From: Turritopsis dohrnii
Lineage: Eukaryota; Cnidaria; Hydrozoa; Anthoathecata; Oceaniidae
Direction of reading: 5' to 3'
Length of the DNA stretch: 64,000 bases
NCBI GenBank assembly: GCA_027922465.2
Contig: BQMF02000064.1
Coordinates: forward strand, 310,001-374,000
Below the pieces are notes generated by a model that was not told where the DNA came from, did not search any database, and saw only the letters and a program-made list of their open reading frames with translations. Position 1 is the first letter of the stretch. The number at the start of each line of letters is the position of its first letter. Made by a program: the position numbers and the translations under genes. Below are positions 25,090 to 36,121 of this stretch, one piece after another.

Positions 25090-27134
25090 TCAACGGTTTT
25101 CTTGCAATGTTTCCGCACTAATCCAAATGTTCAACTGTTCGGCAAACTCCTTCATGTGGGATAATAAAATCAAATGGCTGCAATCAGGAAATATTTTCAC
25201 TTTTGCAGAAGGGAAATGTTGTAGCAGCAAATCAACATTCTCAACAGGACATATCTATAAACAATTTAATATTTATTTCATTGTATGAGCAGGACGACTG
25301 ATATCAGGAGGATTCTTAGAAATAACACAGAAAAGGAAGAAAACATCTCATACTTGGAAGAAATAAACTATTTCTTATTCACTTACCTTGTCAAGTTTAC
25401 CCCATATGATGAACATTGGTATATGTTTTATCGCATTGATTACTTTTGGTGAGATGAAATCTTTCCTCGGCATACCATCTAAGACTGAAAGTAAAACAGG
25501 ATTTTTGATACGATCTTATAATCATGAAAATGGTTCATGAAAAAGGTTTGCATAACTAACACAACAACACGGTCTCTGTAGAGAAACACATCTTCTCATA
25601 CAGTCTCAAGGACTGTTCCTAAGAGACAAACAATGATGGAGTGTATCAGTGGGAGGGTTGGTAACCCAAAACATCTGATTAGGTTCACATTAGATGACAG
25701 GACAATATCTCAGACACAGAGAGAAAATAAATAATGTATCAAGGGATCAGTCATTCTGATCACCCAGTTTTCAACTTACCATGTTTCATTGTAGCAGCTA
25801 TATGCTTTTTTTGGTATCTAATCCCAGTTAAAAGCCATTCAGGAAATTGAGGAACGGTTCCACAACTAAGGTGCTCCAACATTGCTTTGAGTTGTTCATT
25901 AGTTTCAAAAATGAGAGACCCATTTAGTCCCTCATGAGAAGGTGGAACAACCTTAAAAGCAGCTGCACCCAGTAAGGTTATGCTGGCTTGAAAAGTAAAG
26001 TAAACAAAACGTAAATTCAAAAGATTAAAAAGGTTATACTTATGAGAAGGTATCTGTTTTAAATTAGCCAATCAGAAATACCTATATCTTCTGGATGTGC
26101 TGCTGCATATGATGCAGTAATTGCTCCTCCCATTGAATAACCAACTAAATGGAATCTACGATCTTTACTGATGAGTCCACATCTCTCACAGAACTAAAAC
26201 GGGTACAACTATAGTAAAGAATAAGAAGTGTTGAAATCAGTACATTTGACATTATATATCTTAGATCTTCAGTTTCACATGTCAAAACCAAAGAAATAAT
26301 AAACATGCAACAGAGATTAAGAAAAAGGTGCTATGTCTACGGGGAACATAGGCTCATTTTACTACATTCCTTTTTACATGCTTTATCCTTTATCTTTCTA
26401 TATTAAAAACTTGCCAATTTATTGATGATTTTCAAAATAACTAACAACTAGTTACTCATTTTCAACATTTAGTCTTACAACACTTGCATGAAGTAAAAAC
26501 AAACCATTTTAATAAATTGAACCATCTCATCCAATCCTACAATATGGTCATAAGCAGATGAATAGCCATGATTGGGTAAATTGAGAGCTATTAAATGACA
26601 TGAGGAATCAAAATGTGAACAAATTGACGCAAAATCAACAGCAGATCCACTAAACCCGTGAAGAAACAAAATGGATTTTGTCGTTTTTTCAATGCTTCCT
26701 CTTTCCAAATAAGAACACCAAGTTGATTCATCCACATTTATGCATTTCTTTTTAAATTGTGACATAAATATCGATATTCTAGAAACAATTAGTGCTGTAG
26801 TATAAATCAGATACTTTTCAAATAAACAATGCATGTGCTTAAACATTTCAATAATATTCAAACTGAAATCAAACAATGTATTTGCAAATACATTGAACAC
26901 AATTCCTTTTCACATGCTGCCGAAGATCTTACAAAAAAGTTGCAACTCAAATGACCAGAAAGTTTTCAATAAAATAAATCATTTCTTCAAATGCATGGAA
27001 GCAATAAAAGAAACAACATACATGACAAATAAGGTGATAATCAAATGTGGAAACATCCAAATTGTTGCGACTACCAATAACGCCACTGCAACAACTACAG
27101 TCAAAATCATGTACATAATTCCCAAAAACTCCAT
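25090..27134 (-). CDS. ABHD6-like membrane serine hydrolase (monoacylglycerol lipase type)
   Basis: Six exons join in phase: 27134-27022, 26778-26505, 26193-26082, 25986-25780, 25484-25387 and 25254-25090, giving 322 residues (vertebrate ABHD6 is about 337). Residues about 7-40 form a hydrophobic N-terminal anchor, as in ABHD6. An oxyanion-type HGFSGS motif follows. The nucleophile elbow GYSMGG puts the serine at residue 149, the acid is probably Asp267 in WGKLDK, and the histidine is His295 in PDCSHL. Known role of the family: hydrolysis of monoacylglycerols, including 2-arachidonoylglycerol, at membranes. The first exon was found by its in-frame donor (GTATGT) and its likeness to the ABHD6 anchor; without it the longer open frame upstream of 26778 would give an unrelated start. 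A broken tandem copy lies 1.3 kb downstream. Assignment to ABHD6 rather than a sister alpha/beta hydrolase is likely but not certain. Confidence 0.82.
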
Positions 27135-27863
27135 TACTTTGAATGAGTGAAAATCTCCCTAAAAACATATAAAATGTATTTGAAATCAAATGGCACATAA
27201 TGCTTGAAATTTAGAAATTTTTATAAAATTATGAGAGAGTTCCAACAAATCATGAGACCAACGAAATAGTGATGGTTTGTGAGAAAATTTGATAAACCAT
27301 TTCTGATGAATCTGATAAATTAATCAGTAACTGAAGAGAAAAAATTGTGGATATTATTACCAACTTCTTTGACTTATCAGTAGGATTCATTTTTATTTTT
27401 CATTTAAAGCAATTAGACATGCAACATTCTTACCTCTGCATTGCAACAGTCTAAATTACAATGTATCACAAATCGTGTCAAACAACAAATTTTGATATCC
27501 TGCATGTTAACATGCCTCTCAGCCAATCGAGAGAAAAAGTTTTCTTCAGATATGATGTCTTTCTTCTTTCGATTGGCTGAGGAGCTAATGTCATGAACAA
27601 AATCAAAATTTGTTATGCTTTGTGAAAAGAGCAAATAAACACAATTCGTAATGGGAAAACATAGGATTACACTATGGATTCAGGAAATCTTCATTTTCAT
27701 TTAAAATTGAAAATTGAATAAACTTCATTGATAAAAAATGATCAGGAGTGGAAAGGAACACCCATTTATTTTTCACATTCAATATATACAAAATTCATTA
27801 ATAATAAATTATGACCTATCATGATCATCATGCAAATACCATCAGTATACAAGTATTTACTTC
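27135..27863. other. Short intergenic region with a CCAAT inverted repeat
   Basis: Lies between the lipase start and the slx1 stop. A perfect 13-base inverted repeat, CTCAGCCAATCGA at 27518-27530 and its complement at 27569-27581, places two CCAAT boxes in opposite orientation 38 bases apart. This may be part of the lipase promoter. Confidence 0.5.
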
Positions 27864-29094
27864 TTAATACATATCACTATCTTCTTCTTCATCATCTTCA
27901 TCTTGACTGTCACCAAATTCAAGGTCATCCAACATATACTTCTTCTGCTTGATTATATCAGACCAAAGAACCTCTTGTTCGCATAGGGGGCATTGCCCAA
28001 GAATTGGTAATACAAAGTCACTTTCATTATTAGCTTGCTTTAAGAATAATTGAGAAAAGCATATAGTGTGTGCCTTGAAATTACAGGATTCCACAATGCA
28101 ATTTAGTATTCGGTTACACGATTCCTAAAGGTAAAACAGATTGGAAAACAATGTGCTGAATCCTGAAAAAATACAAATTATATGTCAATCAATCAAAAAA
28201 GACACAGTCTGTTTTCATGACTCAAAAATTGTTTTACACAATATTTTATTTTCTAGCTACTTGGAATTTTGAGTTGCTTTTAACCGAAATAATGCATCAA
28301 CCAAAGTAGAATAAACTACCAACCTTATTTAGACCATCAATGCATATATCACATTGAGTAAAGCACTCAGCTTGTCTGACATTAGTGTTTGACACTGTCT
28401 TTTCATTATCATCTGACAATTTGGTAACAGATTTTTCTTTATCACCCTTGGCAGTTTTTATTTCTCCCCATGCAACAGGCATATGAAGTGGTGGTTGTTT
28501 ATCAACAGGGAAGTTTTCATGATATTCTTGTTTCAACCATTGTATTGTTAAAGGCAATCTCTTCCAAGGCCCAGTGTTTAACATTTCGCAGAGAATCCTT
28601 ATTCGATAAGAAAACATTGTTTCTTTACAGCTCTTCTTAGACAGATGCTTTAGACGTTTTGATTTTAGAGGGTTTTGCCATGCCCACTCAAACTAAAAAA
28701 ATGTGCATAGCATTAATCTGAAAAAATAATCAGACCCTTATAAATTTACAAATTTCAAAGCATACCTGCAAAGCAGCCAACCTTGTGGGAAAACCATGAG
28801 TTATGAGAACCATGTCCCTAAAAACAAGTCATTTTTATTTGTGTTTTTAAAGTTTGCCTGGATAAAAAAAATGGTTCATTTGTTCCTCAAATAATCTTAC
28901 CATGGACCTCTATCTCCACCAGTCTTCCAAGCACCACCAGTAATCTCACGATTGTGTTGCCGGATTCTTCTTGCTGGATTGACAGTAAAGCCTATGTATA
29001 TCTTCCCTTCATGATTGGGGTTACGATTGTACAAGATGTAAACACCGAAAAATGAACCAGGTTTTGCAATATACAAATCCCCATCTCTACTCAT
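27864..29094 (-). CDS. SLX1: SLX1 structure-specific endonuclease subunit
   Basis: Four exons join in phase: 29094-28901, 28817-28766, 28692-28324 and 28124-27864, giving 291 residues. The N-terminus is a GIY-YIG nuclease domain: GVYILYN, then [18 protein letters not shown] with the catalytic arginine, then the SLX1-typical [13 protein letters not shown] and [19 protein letters not shown] carrying the metal-binding glutamate. The C-terminus is the SLX1 zinc finger: CDICIDG, then [11 protein letters not shown] and [12 protein letters not shown]. The tail is acidic ([15 protein letters not shown]). Known role: with SLX4, it cuts branched DNA such as Holliday junctions and 5' flaps in the nucleus. 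Length is close to animal SLX1 (about 275). A 57-residue basic/acidic linker between the two domains is longer than in vertebrates. Start chosen at the ATG 13 codons before GVYILYN. Confidence 0.95.
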
Positions 29095-29861
29095 TGGTAT
29101 ATCAACTATTAAAGAAATCTAGTGTTATTTAATCAAGAAAACAGCATATTGCACCTAATTAAGCTTAATGATAATGTTTTCAATATTAGTTTATATTATA
29201 ATCTAATTTGGCATTTGCTCGGATTAAACAATAATGTCGCCAAATTCAACCAGATTTGAAATACTGTAGGTTCATGGGACTGGTTATCTGTACATGATTG
29301 ATTTTATGTAATTAAGCTTATTCATTATGTAAGAGTGCATTAAGATAGGAGAGAACAGGATAAGTTATATGAAATTTTTAGCTGGCATGAAATTGGGTTC
29401 TATTTACAATAAATCTAAAATAAATCTATGTTGAAGAGGTTCCTTAGCCACTGCTGAAACTTTTGGCCTATGTTAGTTACAAGTATTGCCTAAAAAAGCT
29501 TTTTCTTTTGGTTTAGGCATAAACATTAATTAGTTTTTGACTTTGATAGCATAAAATGAAACCAAGTTACAAATTAAAGAGCAGATTATCATGTAACAAG
29601 CACAACATCTTGATAACCAAACATGGTAATCTTTTACAAAAAAATAAATCAAAAATAACTTTTCCATAATAAGATAATAGATAACATGTCCCAATAAGTT
29701 TAGATATGATTAACATTTCACCTTTGTAACTTACTAAAGGGAACAAGGACTTCTACTCTGAGTTGATTATTGGAAATGAAGTTATAGTTTTTACTTATTC
29801 AGAAGCTATGCAGATCAACATAACTGTCTTATTACATCAGAATGATGATTTTAAATCAAAA
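29095..29861. other. Intergenic, nothing recognised
   Basis: AT-rich DNA upstream of slx1. No open frame or repeat recognised. Confidence 0.5.
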
Positions 29862-29863
29862 TA

Positions 29864-30654
29864 CCTTAATGGTAGAAATTTTTGTGTATATTAATTTTCG
29901 CGCACGACAAAAATTTTTTTCACACATACTAAATTTCACGCACCCAATAAAAATATTTTTATTTTGAACGTATTAATTTTCGTGCAACCATATTTTCCTC
30001 AAAAAGAAACTTATATAAATAAAATAATAGTAATTGTAATTTCAAGACTCTGTCCTTTAAAATCTTTTCAATTATATATGAAATTTATCAGGGTTCATGT
30101 GGCTAAGGTTGAGGTGCAGTTTACAGGGACCCATTATAGGTGTCTTTCTCTCGTCTGGAGTGGTTTAGAAATTCCATGTTCGTTGACACTTCGGATCCCA
30201 GCAACAAAGATAAGCACATTATTTGAAGCAGTATACATGGAGCCTCAGGAAATTGTGGTTATTGGTTAAGAAATACAGTGGGAAGGCTACTGGTAAAAAA
30301 AATTCTAGAAGTAATGATTTATATACAGAAGACAAAGCTATTTTCTCAACGGATATTCGTAAATGGCCGCAAAATGATGCTCAAAGTGGAAGTGTTCCTT
30401 AAGAGAAGAACGATTATAGTTGACTAGTTTACATCACTACATAAACATTACATACCTGTAACAATATATACTTAATGATAAAAAAACTGAAATTATACTG
30501 GTGGTCAAAAGAGCAAAGAAATCTAGAACAAAACTATTAATTTTCGCATACAGCCCTGTTACACATAATTTTGATACTAATTTTCGACCATTTCTGACTT
30601 ATTTTTGTGTGAATTCGCGAAAATGAGTACACACAAATATTACTACCATTAAGG
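29864..30654. mobile_element. 0.79 kb MITE with ~40-base terminal inverted repeats
   Basis: The left end CCTTAATGGTAGAAATTTTT and the inverse of the right end (CCTTAATGGTAGTAATATTT) agree, and similarity continues through TGTGTRTAYT...ATTTTCGCG. TA flanks both ends (29862-29863 and 30655-30656). No transposase. The ATTTTCGCG motif recurs inside both ends. Several short open frames inside are not genes. Confidence 0.85.
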
Positions 30655-30739
30655 TATCTCCCCAAGGAAACAGAAGATTTCTGAAACAACTTGAATGAAT
30701 TTTATCATCCCCTGAAATATCATTTTGGATGCAGGAATC

Positions 30740-31230
30740 CTTTTAAGGTATTTTTTTGAAAGAAAAGGTTCTAGAGTATTTAAAGCTCCATTTGGGCACT
30801 GTGACGCAGGCACCACTTATTTGGTATTGTTTTACGTGGCTAGCCTCACTCAGTTGCTATTACATCTGCTTTCCAGGAGAGGCCACGGCTTAGGTTGGAT
30901 GCTCTGAAGTATTTGACAATGAGTGACACAAACCCAATCAAGGGCCTTGCTCTTCTGGATGACCTCCTGTAATACCCGATGTATCAGCTACCCAATTTCC
31001 CGCACATAGCATGGGGTGCCCCAGTATATGGTACATTCACTCACGTATGGTGAATCGCCGCCAAAATGGAATTGAATCCCGATCTCTGGCATGAATTACA
31101 AGTGATAACCAATACACTTTGGCACCAACTAGAAAACCACCCTAGATAGACGTCATTCCTACTTTTGCTGAGTCCTAAGCCTAAGAACGAGAGGATTGAT
31201 TCACACTGTTACTGTTACAGTATATACAAT
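30740..31230. repeat. SINE copy interrupted by a second tRNA-like SINE
   Basis: Outer parts (30768-30800, TAGAGTATTTAAAGCTCCAT, and 31128-31220, AACTAGAAAACCACCCTAGA through GAGAGGATTGATTCACACTG) match the SINE at 19845-20178. Between them, on the minus strand from about 31130, is a different unit with a tRNA-like head (box B-like GGGATTCAATTCC near 31068-31082) and its own body to about 30830. The outer copy was therefore split by the inner insertion. Confidence 0.65.
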
Positions 31231-32179
31231 GGTATATACTAGATAACAGAGCCAGCATGACAAGATGTGAAATTTCTAGCCTGCATGAGATTGGGTTCTA
31301 TTTACAATTAAATCTACATTGAAAACTTGCAATCACTTTTAGTGTTTAGGTATTCTGATGCAATAAAAAATATCTTTTTTCCATTTTCAAATTGGTCATA
31401 AATCTTTTGAGGAAATTGTTTAGCCATATTTTCTGAAACGTTAAAATTTAGGGTCTGAAAATCTCCTTAAGTCTTTAGAAGCTCAGTCAATGCTGTATCT
31501 GCTGGCACAAAAATATCTGACTCGTAAAGAAAAAAGAGGAAGTAAATCATTCATCACTTTCAATGTACAAAAAAGACATGTTGCATGTATTGTACACGCT
31601 CAGACCGCCTCGCCTCGGATCTCTACTGAACACAACTTCTCGAAAACGAAAGTAGAAAAGATATAACTTTAAACTACTTCTGTTTAATCGAAGTGAGCAA
31701 CACTACTACAATTTAAAAAAAGCCGGTAAAAATACCAAAAAGTATGAAAATAAAAAAAGACATTTGATTATCAAAAGAATCTATATATTATAAACAATGC
31801 TGGAAACAATGACGCTGAATTAAAAGATCAAAAGGTATTAGAAACATGGAAAAGCAATAACTGTTTTTATCATTATCTTGCAGTTTAATCTGCCAACTTG
31901 TTTCTGTTATTAAATATGCCTTTCAATTCAATCTATTGATCAGTTGAAATGGTTAATAACTTCCGGTGCTTAGACTATATGAAGATACTTCAAACTTTTG
32001 ATATGATTCTAATGGTTGCAAATTTTAAACGTATCTTATATGTTTCAGATGGTATCAAATAGGAGTAGCTCTGTTTCTTTCTGTTGTGAGGATAATGTTA
32101 AGAATTATTTTATAACTTTGTTGTTCTTTTTTTTAGATAATAACAAAAAATCTTAATATATATAGCTATAGCTACAGCC
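31231..32179. other. Upstream region of xbp1
   Basis: Contains the xbp1 promoter and 5' leader. A good splice acceptor (TTTTTTTTAG at about 32126-32136) lies 43 bases before the ATG, so a non-coding first exon probably lies upstream; the less AT-rich stretch at 31595-31640 is a candidate. If this lineage uses spliced leaders, the acceptor could instead be a trans-splice site. Confidence 0.4.
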
Positions 32180-34265
32180 ATGTCTTCTGCGTTAAAATTA
32201 AACTATTTTGAGATTTCACGAATACCTACAGTTGATGCTAAAAAGGTTTTAGCCACTATTGAAGAAGATGAACTTCACCCAGGTCGAAAACGTAGACGGT
32301 TAGATAATCTCAATGTTGAGGAAAGAATTTTGCGTAGGTATGTCTATATTGAACTGAGTTAATTTTTTATTTTTATTTGGTCAATTATGATATTCATAGC
32401 AGGATTTTATTAATCATAAGTCAACCCTGGCTACACAATTTTTTATATAAATTTTTCTTTGTATATATGAATATGAGTTGTCAGAATATATTATATATAC
32501 GTCTCAACTTTATTTGATTCCAGGAAGTTAAAAAATCGTGTTGCTGCTCAAACAGCTCGCGATCGAAAAAAGGCCCACATGGATGATTTAGAAGTAGCTG
32601 TTCAAAGAATTGAAAAGGAGGTAAAAATTTTTCTGTTCCTAACATTTGAATTATTATGAAACATTCCTTTAATGAGCAAGATTCTATAATTGCCGTTTTC
32701 TTTTTTGAGTGTGGAATTATTACACATGGATTATAATGGCTTTTTTAATGACCTCTATAGATCAGATCACTATTAATTATTATAATTTAGTCATACTTTA
32801 TTAAAATTTGTCATGGAGACTTTTACTTTTGTTCTATAATCCTAATTTCAAATAGAATTTATGCATCTCTTAAATAATAATATCAATCTCTACTATCAAA
32901 TTTCAGAATAAGTTTTTAAAGAAAAGTAACGAAGAGCTTCGTTCTCAATTACACAAATTGTCTGAAGCAAACCTTCAACTTCGAATGAAACTTGGTCTCA
33001 CTCCACCGGCCTCACCATCACAAGATCATACTTGTATCACTGTACCTTCAATGAAAAAGGAAGAGTTAGAAAATATCATCACCCCTTCAGTGTGTGACCA
33101 TGACCATATCGTGATCAAGAGAGAAGAATTGACTACTGAGCATGCATCGCTTAGCGTCGCTTCCCTGCTGTGGAATCTTCTACTGACAATTCTTTTCTGG
33201 TTAATCAAGATATGCGAGACGAGTCTCAGGTAATTGTTTAATTTTATTTTGTGGGGTTTTATTTCTCATGAAAAGTTATGCTTTTTTATTGTGAAGTTTT
33301 AATGCTCAAGAGTCTTTTAGAAACATGCTCAATTTTGATCTTATTTGAATTATTTATAATTTTCAAAGGCATGAATTAACAAGGAGAAGCTCTTGTGCAT
33401 GAATTTCTACTTAGTTTGCTCAGCTTGAACAGATTTGTTTACAAACTTTAAAATAGATTCTTTGTTGAAAGATGTTAATCCATGCAAACTGTCAGTTTTC
33501 TGTGTAAACAGAAGTTATTGTAAGGGGTATATCAAGCTTTTATACTAATTGTGAAATTGATCAAAAGCTAGTCTTGTCCATTTCCCATTTGAGAGTTTCT
33601 TACCTTTTTCAATGAATCACCTTTATGCACTTTGATTTTTTTTTAAAAAAAGTCATAATATTTATTTACAATAATGTAAATTGATATTATGTAAAATAAA
33701 ATGCTTATAGTGACAGAAGACCACCAAGTTACTTAGGTTATTTATATCACATCACTATTTCTATCTTTTTTTTCCTGCATAGACTGAACTGTTGCTTGAT
33801 GTTCTCGGAGATGCAGAACCAATCAGAGTTCCCAAACAAGTCATTATTCAATCATCACAGGAAACCACCCGACTTATCAGCCAACGCCCACAATTCAATG
33901 AAGTCGGAGGTGGAAGATCTCCCCTTGTCGAAAGTATCAAACAAGAGGAATTCGATGTTGATGAGTTCCTTTCTAATGAAGATAATGAAGTTTGTTATCC
34001 ATCAAGTCCTGAATCTCAGCCTTCATCACCTGACACAGATCCGGTTTCTGTTGACCTCAATGACATTGTTCAGATGTGTTACGAAACAAAGAGTAGCGTG
34101 GTGGGCGACACAGCCTTTGATGGATGTGGGTTAGTACCGGATCAGTTCATAGATGATGAATTTTTCTTGTCATGTGAACCTCGTGATCTAACAGACCCTT
34201 GCAATATGGTGGATACTGCAGATGATCCTTTTTCTGATCTATTTCCCTCTCTTTTAAGCGTTTAA
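32180..34265 (+). CDS. XBP1: XBP1 bZIP transcription factor of the unfolded protein response
   Basis: Four coding exons: 32180-32337, 32524-32620, 32907-33229 and 33783-34265. Residues 57-69 (NRVAAQTARDRKK) are the XBP1 basic region, preceded by GRKRRRLDNLNVEERILRRK and followed by a leucine-zipper stretch ending LQLRMKLGLTPP. Removing 23 bases at 33145-33167 (see the IRE1 intron entry) gives a 345-residue active form whose tail begins AVESSTDNSFLVNQDMRDES and continues TELLLDVLGDAEP, matching the ILLGILDNLDP block of vertebrate XBP1s, then an acidic serine/proline-rich activation domain. Without that removal the frame gives a 309-residue form ending at 34134. Known role: after ER stress IRE1 splices the mRNA in the cytosol, and the spliced protein switches on chaperone and ER-associated degradation genes. 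The initiator ATG is the first in the exon and sets a length like that of other animal XBP1 proteins. Confidence 0.97.
33136..33175 (+). promoter_or_regulatory. Twin hairpins marking the IRE1 cleavage sites in xbp1 mRNA
   Basis: 5' hairpin: stem CTGAGC (33136-33141) with GCTTAG (33149-33154), six pairs including one G-U, closing a 7-base loop ATGCATC. 3' hairpin: stem TTCC (33161-33164) with GGAA (33172-33175), closing a 7-base loop CTGCTGT. IRE1 is known to cut 7-base loops of the form CNG|CNGN after the third base. The 3' loop fits at every fixed position. The 5' loop keeps G3 and C4 but not the first C or the sixth G. The hairpins are six bases apart. Confidence 0.85.
33145..33167 (+). other. 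Predicted 23-base IRE1-excised intron of xbp1
   Basis: Cuts after G33144 and G33167 remove 23 bases. This shifts the frame by the amount needed (2 modulo 3) to join codon His164 to the frame that continues through the ordinary splice at 33229/33783 into the conserved activation domain. Other animals remove 23 or 26 bases here. A cut after G33138 (29 bases) is also frame-compatible, but its loop context is worse. Confidence 0.82.
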
Positions 34266-34602
34266 AATTCCTATAAATATTTCTACGGTATATTACTGTT
34301 CTCAATTTCAGAATTTTTTTTGTACATAATATATAAAATAGACTATTAATGCACACTTTAATGAACTTTATCTACAAACTCTTTTAAAATGTTTTATTGA
34401 CATGATACAAACTTTTCGTGTTTTTCCTGGTGTTGGAGGAATATTTTTTTTATTCACAAGAAGTCGTTAATTTTTTTGTGAATGGAATTTACCAAATTTT
34501 TTAATCGGCAACGAACTTGTCTAAATATCTTTATTATTTTAAAATCTTCTGTACATAAACTGTTATTGCTGGGTCCAGTTAGTATTTACGAATGAAAAAA
34601 AA

Positions 34603-34702
34603 TGACGTCATCAAACTTTCTGTCTCGTCAGTCACCCAGCACGCGGCCTTTCAGCGTTTTGTGGTTCACCTACACAGCGTGCCCACGTGGACGTGTCACG
34701 CC
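34603..34702. promoter_or_regulatory. Cluster of ACGT-core sites downstream of xbp1
   Basis: Contains palindromic TGACGTCA (34603-34610, a CRE/ATF site), CCACGTGG (34683-34690, an E-box/ACGT core) and overlapping GACGTGTCACG (34690-34700). CCACG and GACGTG cores are what XBP1 and ATF6 bind in UPR promoters. It begins about 340 bases after the xbp1 stop, in a GC-rich island. No gene start beside it could be shown. Confidence 0.35.
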
Positions 34703-36094
34703 AGGATGTGTCAGATCAATATAGCTTTCTCATTATGTTTTCATGAACACAAAAGAAGAGGCGGATTAAACTTTTAATTACCGTTCATTTTCTTGCTTAA
34801 CGAGTTATTTTTTTTTTACTTTCGAGAATATATAACACGATTCGTATTTCAATTGCCTTTTATCTTTAAAAACATTAGCGTTAAAACTAATGCATGCGGA
34901 TTTACGACGGATAACTTAATGGCCAGACGTGGAAAGCTATGTTCCGTTTCATATTCACCTAAGTTTGTAAAATTTATTTGTGTCAGTGAGGATGTGAGAA
35001 ACTTTCATAGGAATAAAGAGTGTCTGACGCGATCATGTTATTAGGGCAACGAGGATGAAGTTTGTTTGAGAGAAATAACTGTCTGTGAAACAAGACATTA
35101 AGAAATATTGTCATTCTTCGCTCGTGTGTTCGACTTCAAAACAGGAATTTTGACGTTGTATGTGAAACAATAAAAAGATTGATAGCAATATTAGTAAAAA
35201 TTTAAATCTTTGTCAATAGTATGAAACAGTTCGATTCTAAAGTGAATCTAAATGAATGAAAATGAATTTTTGATAACATTTAGATCGTAAGGTCCCTGTT
35301 CTCTTATTTTCGTTTGAAAAAAGGAGACGACACCTAATTAAGCGCTTTTTTTAACCCAGTTTTGAGCGCAAACCAGCAATAATCGTTCCAAAGAGAGGCT
35401 GAAGTAAATCAATAAACAAAACAATACATCACATGTTGTAATAGTTTTAATTATTCATCGCGATAATTACGATTATCCTATCTCAAACCTATCTGATATT
35501 TCAGAGACATGTTTGGCGGTTTGATGATGCGTAAGGAGCGTGTTATACAAAGATATGTATCAAACATTTGACATGTTCAACATTTGAACATGCAATTCCT
35601 TTATAAAGCGGCCATGGCGGTAGAGTACTCTCTGAGAGCTCTGAGATAAATTGTGTTGGGATTAAAGTATTTTACACCATTTGTTATTTGAACCAACGAA
35701 TTTATATAACCAAGCCAAACTAATGGCAATCAATTTTAAGTCACTATTTTCACAAGACCATCGCTTCCAATCGAAAATCAAAACTAATTACCCGTCTCAA
35801 CATTCCACTTGTAATTCTGTTCTCTGAATAAACAACTTTGTTTGTGTACAGAGCAAGGTTTATTAAAACAACAATGCTGGAGGGGCTGTGTTTGGGGTCA
35901 GCAATTTCTACCTTGCTATTCCCCCACCTTATGATTTTACCGGTTGACTTCGACGTCCAAATAAATGAATAACTTTTAATTGGATTTCCACCCAACAAAT
36001 TTTCTGTCAGCGGTCTGGAAAAGTAACGTCAGATGCGTCAGGTGATATCAAACGTATGCGTACAACCTCGAACCCAGGGTCACTTGCCTTTTCG

Positions 36095-36121
36095 ATATAC
36101 GGATAGTCGCTATCCGTATAT
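36095..36121. repeat. Perfect 12-base inverted repeat with 3-base loop
   Basis: ATATACGGATAG, loop TCG, CTATCCGTATAT. Could form a hairpin in DNA or RNA. Its role is unknown; it is not followed by a T run. Confidence 0.8.

Noticed and set aside
33136..33142. Alternative IRE1 5' cut in CTGAGCA giving a 29-base intron
   Set aside because: Frame-compatible, but the heptamer is not presented in a stable 7-base loop, unlike ATGCATC in the six-pair stem.
35750..35998. 82-codon minus-strand frame between xbp1 and DGK
   Set aside because: No recognisable domain, no splice partners, and no similarity to the repeats in the window.
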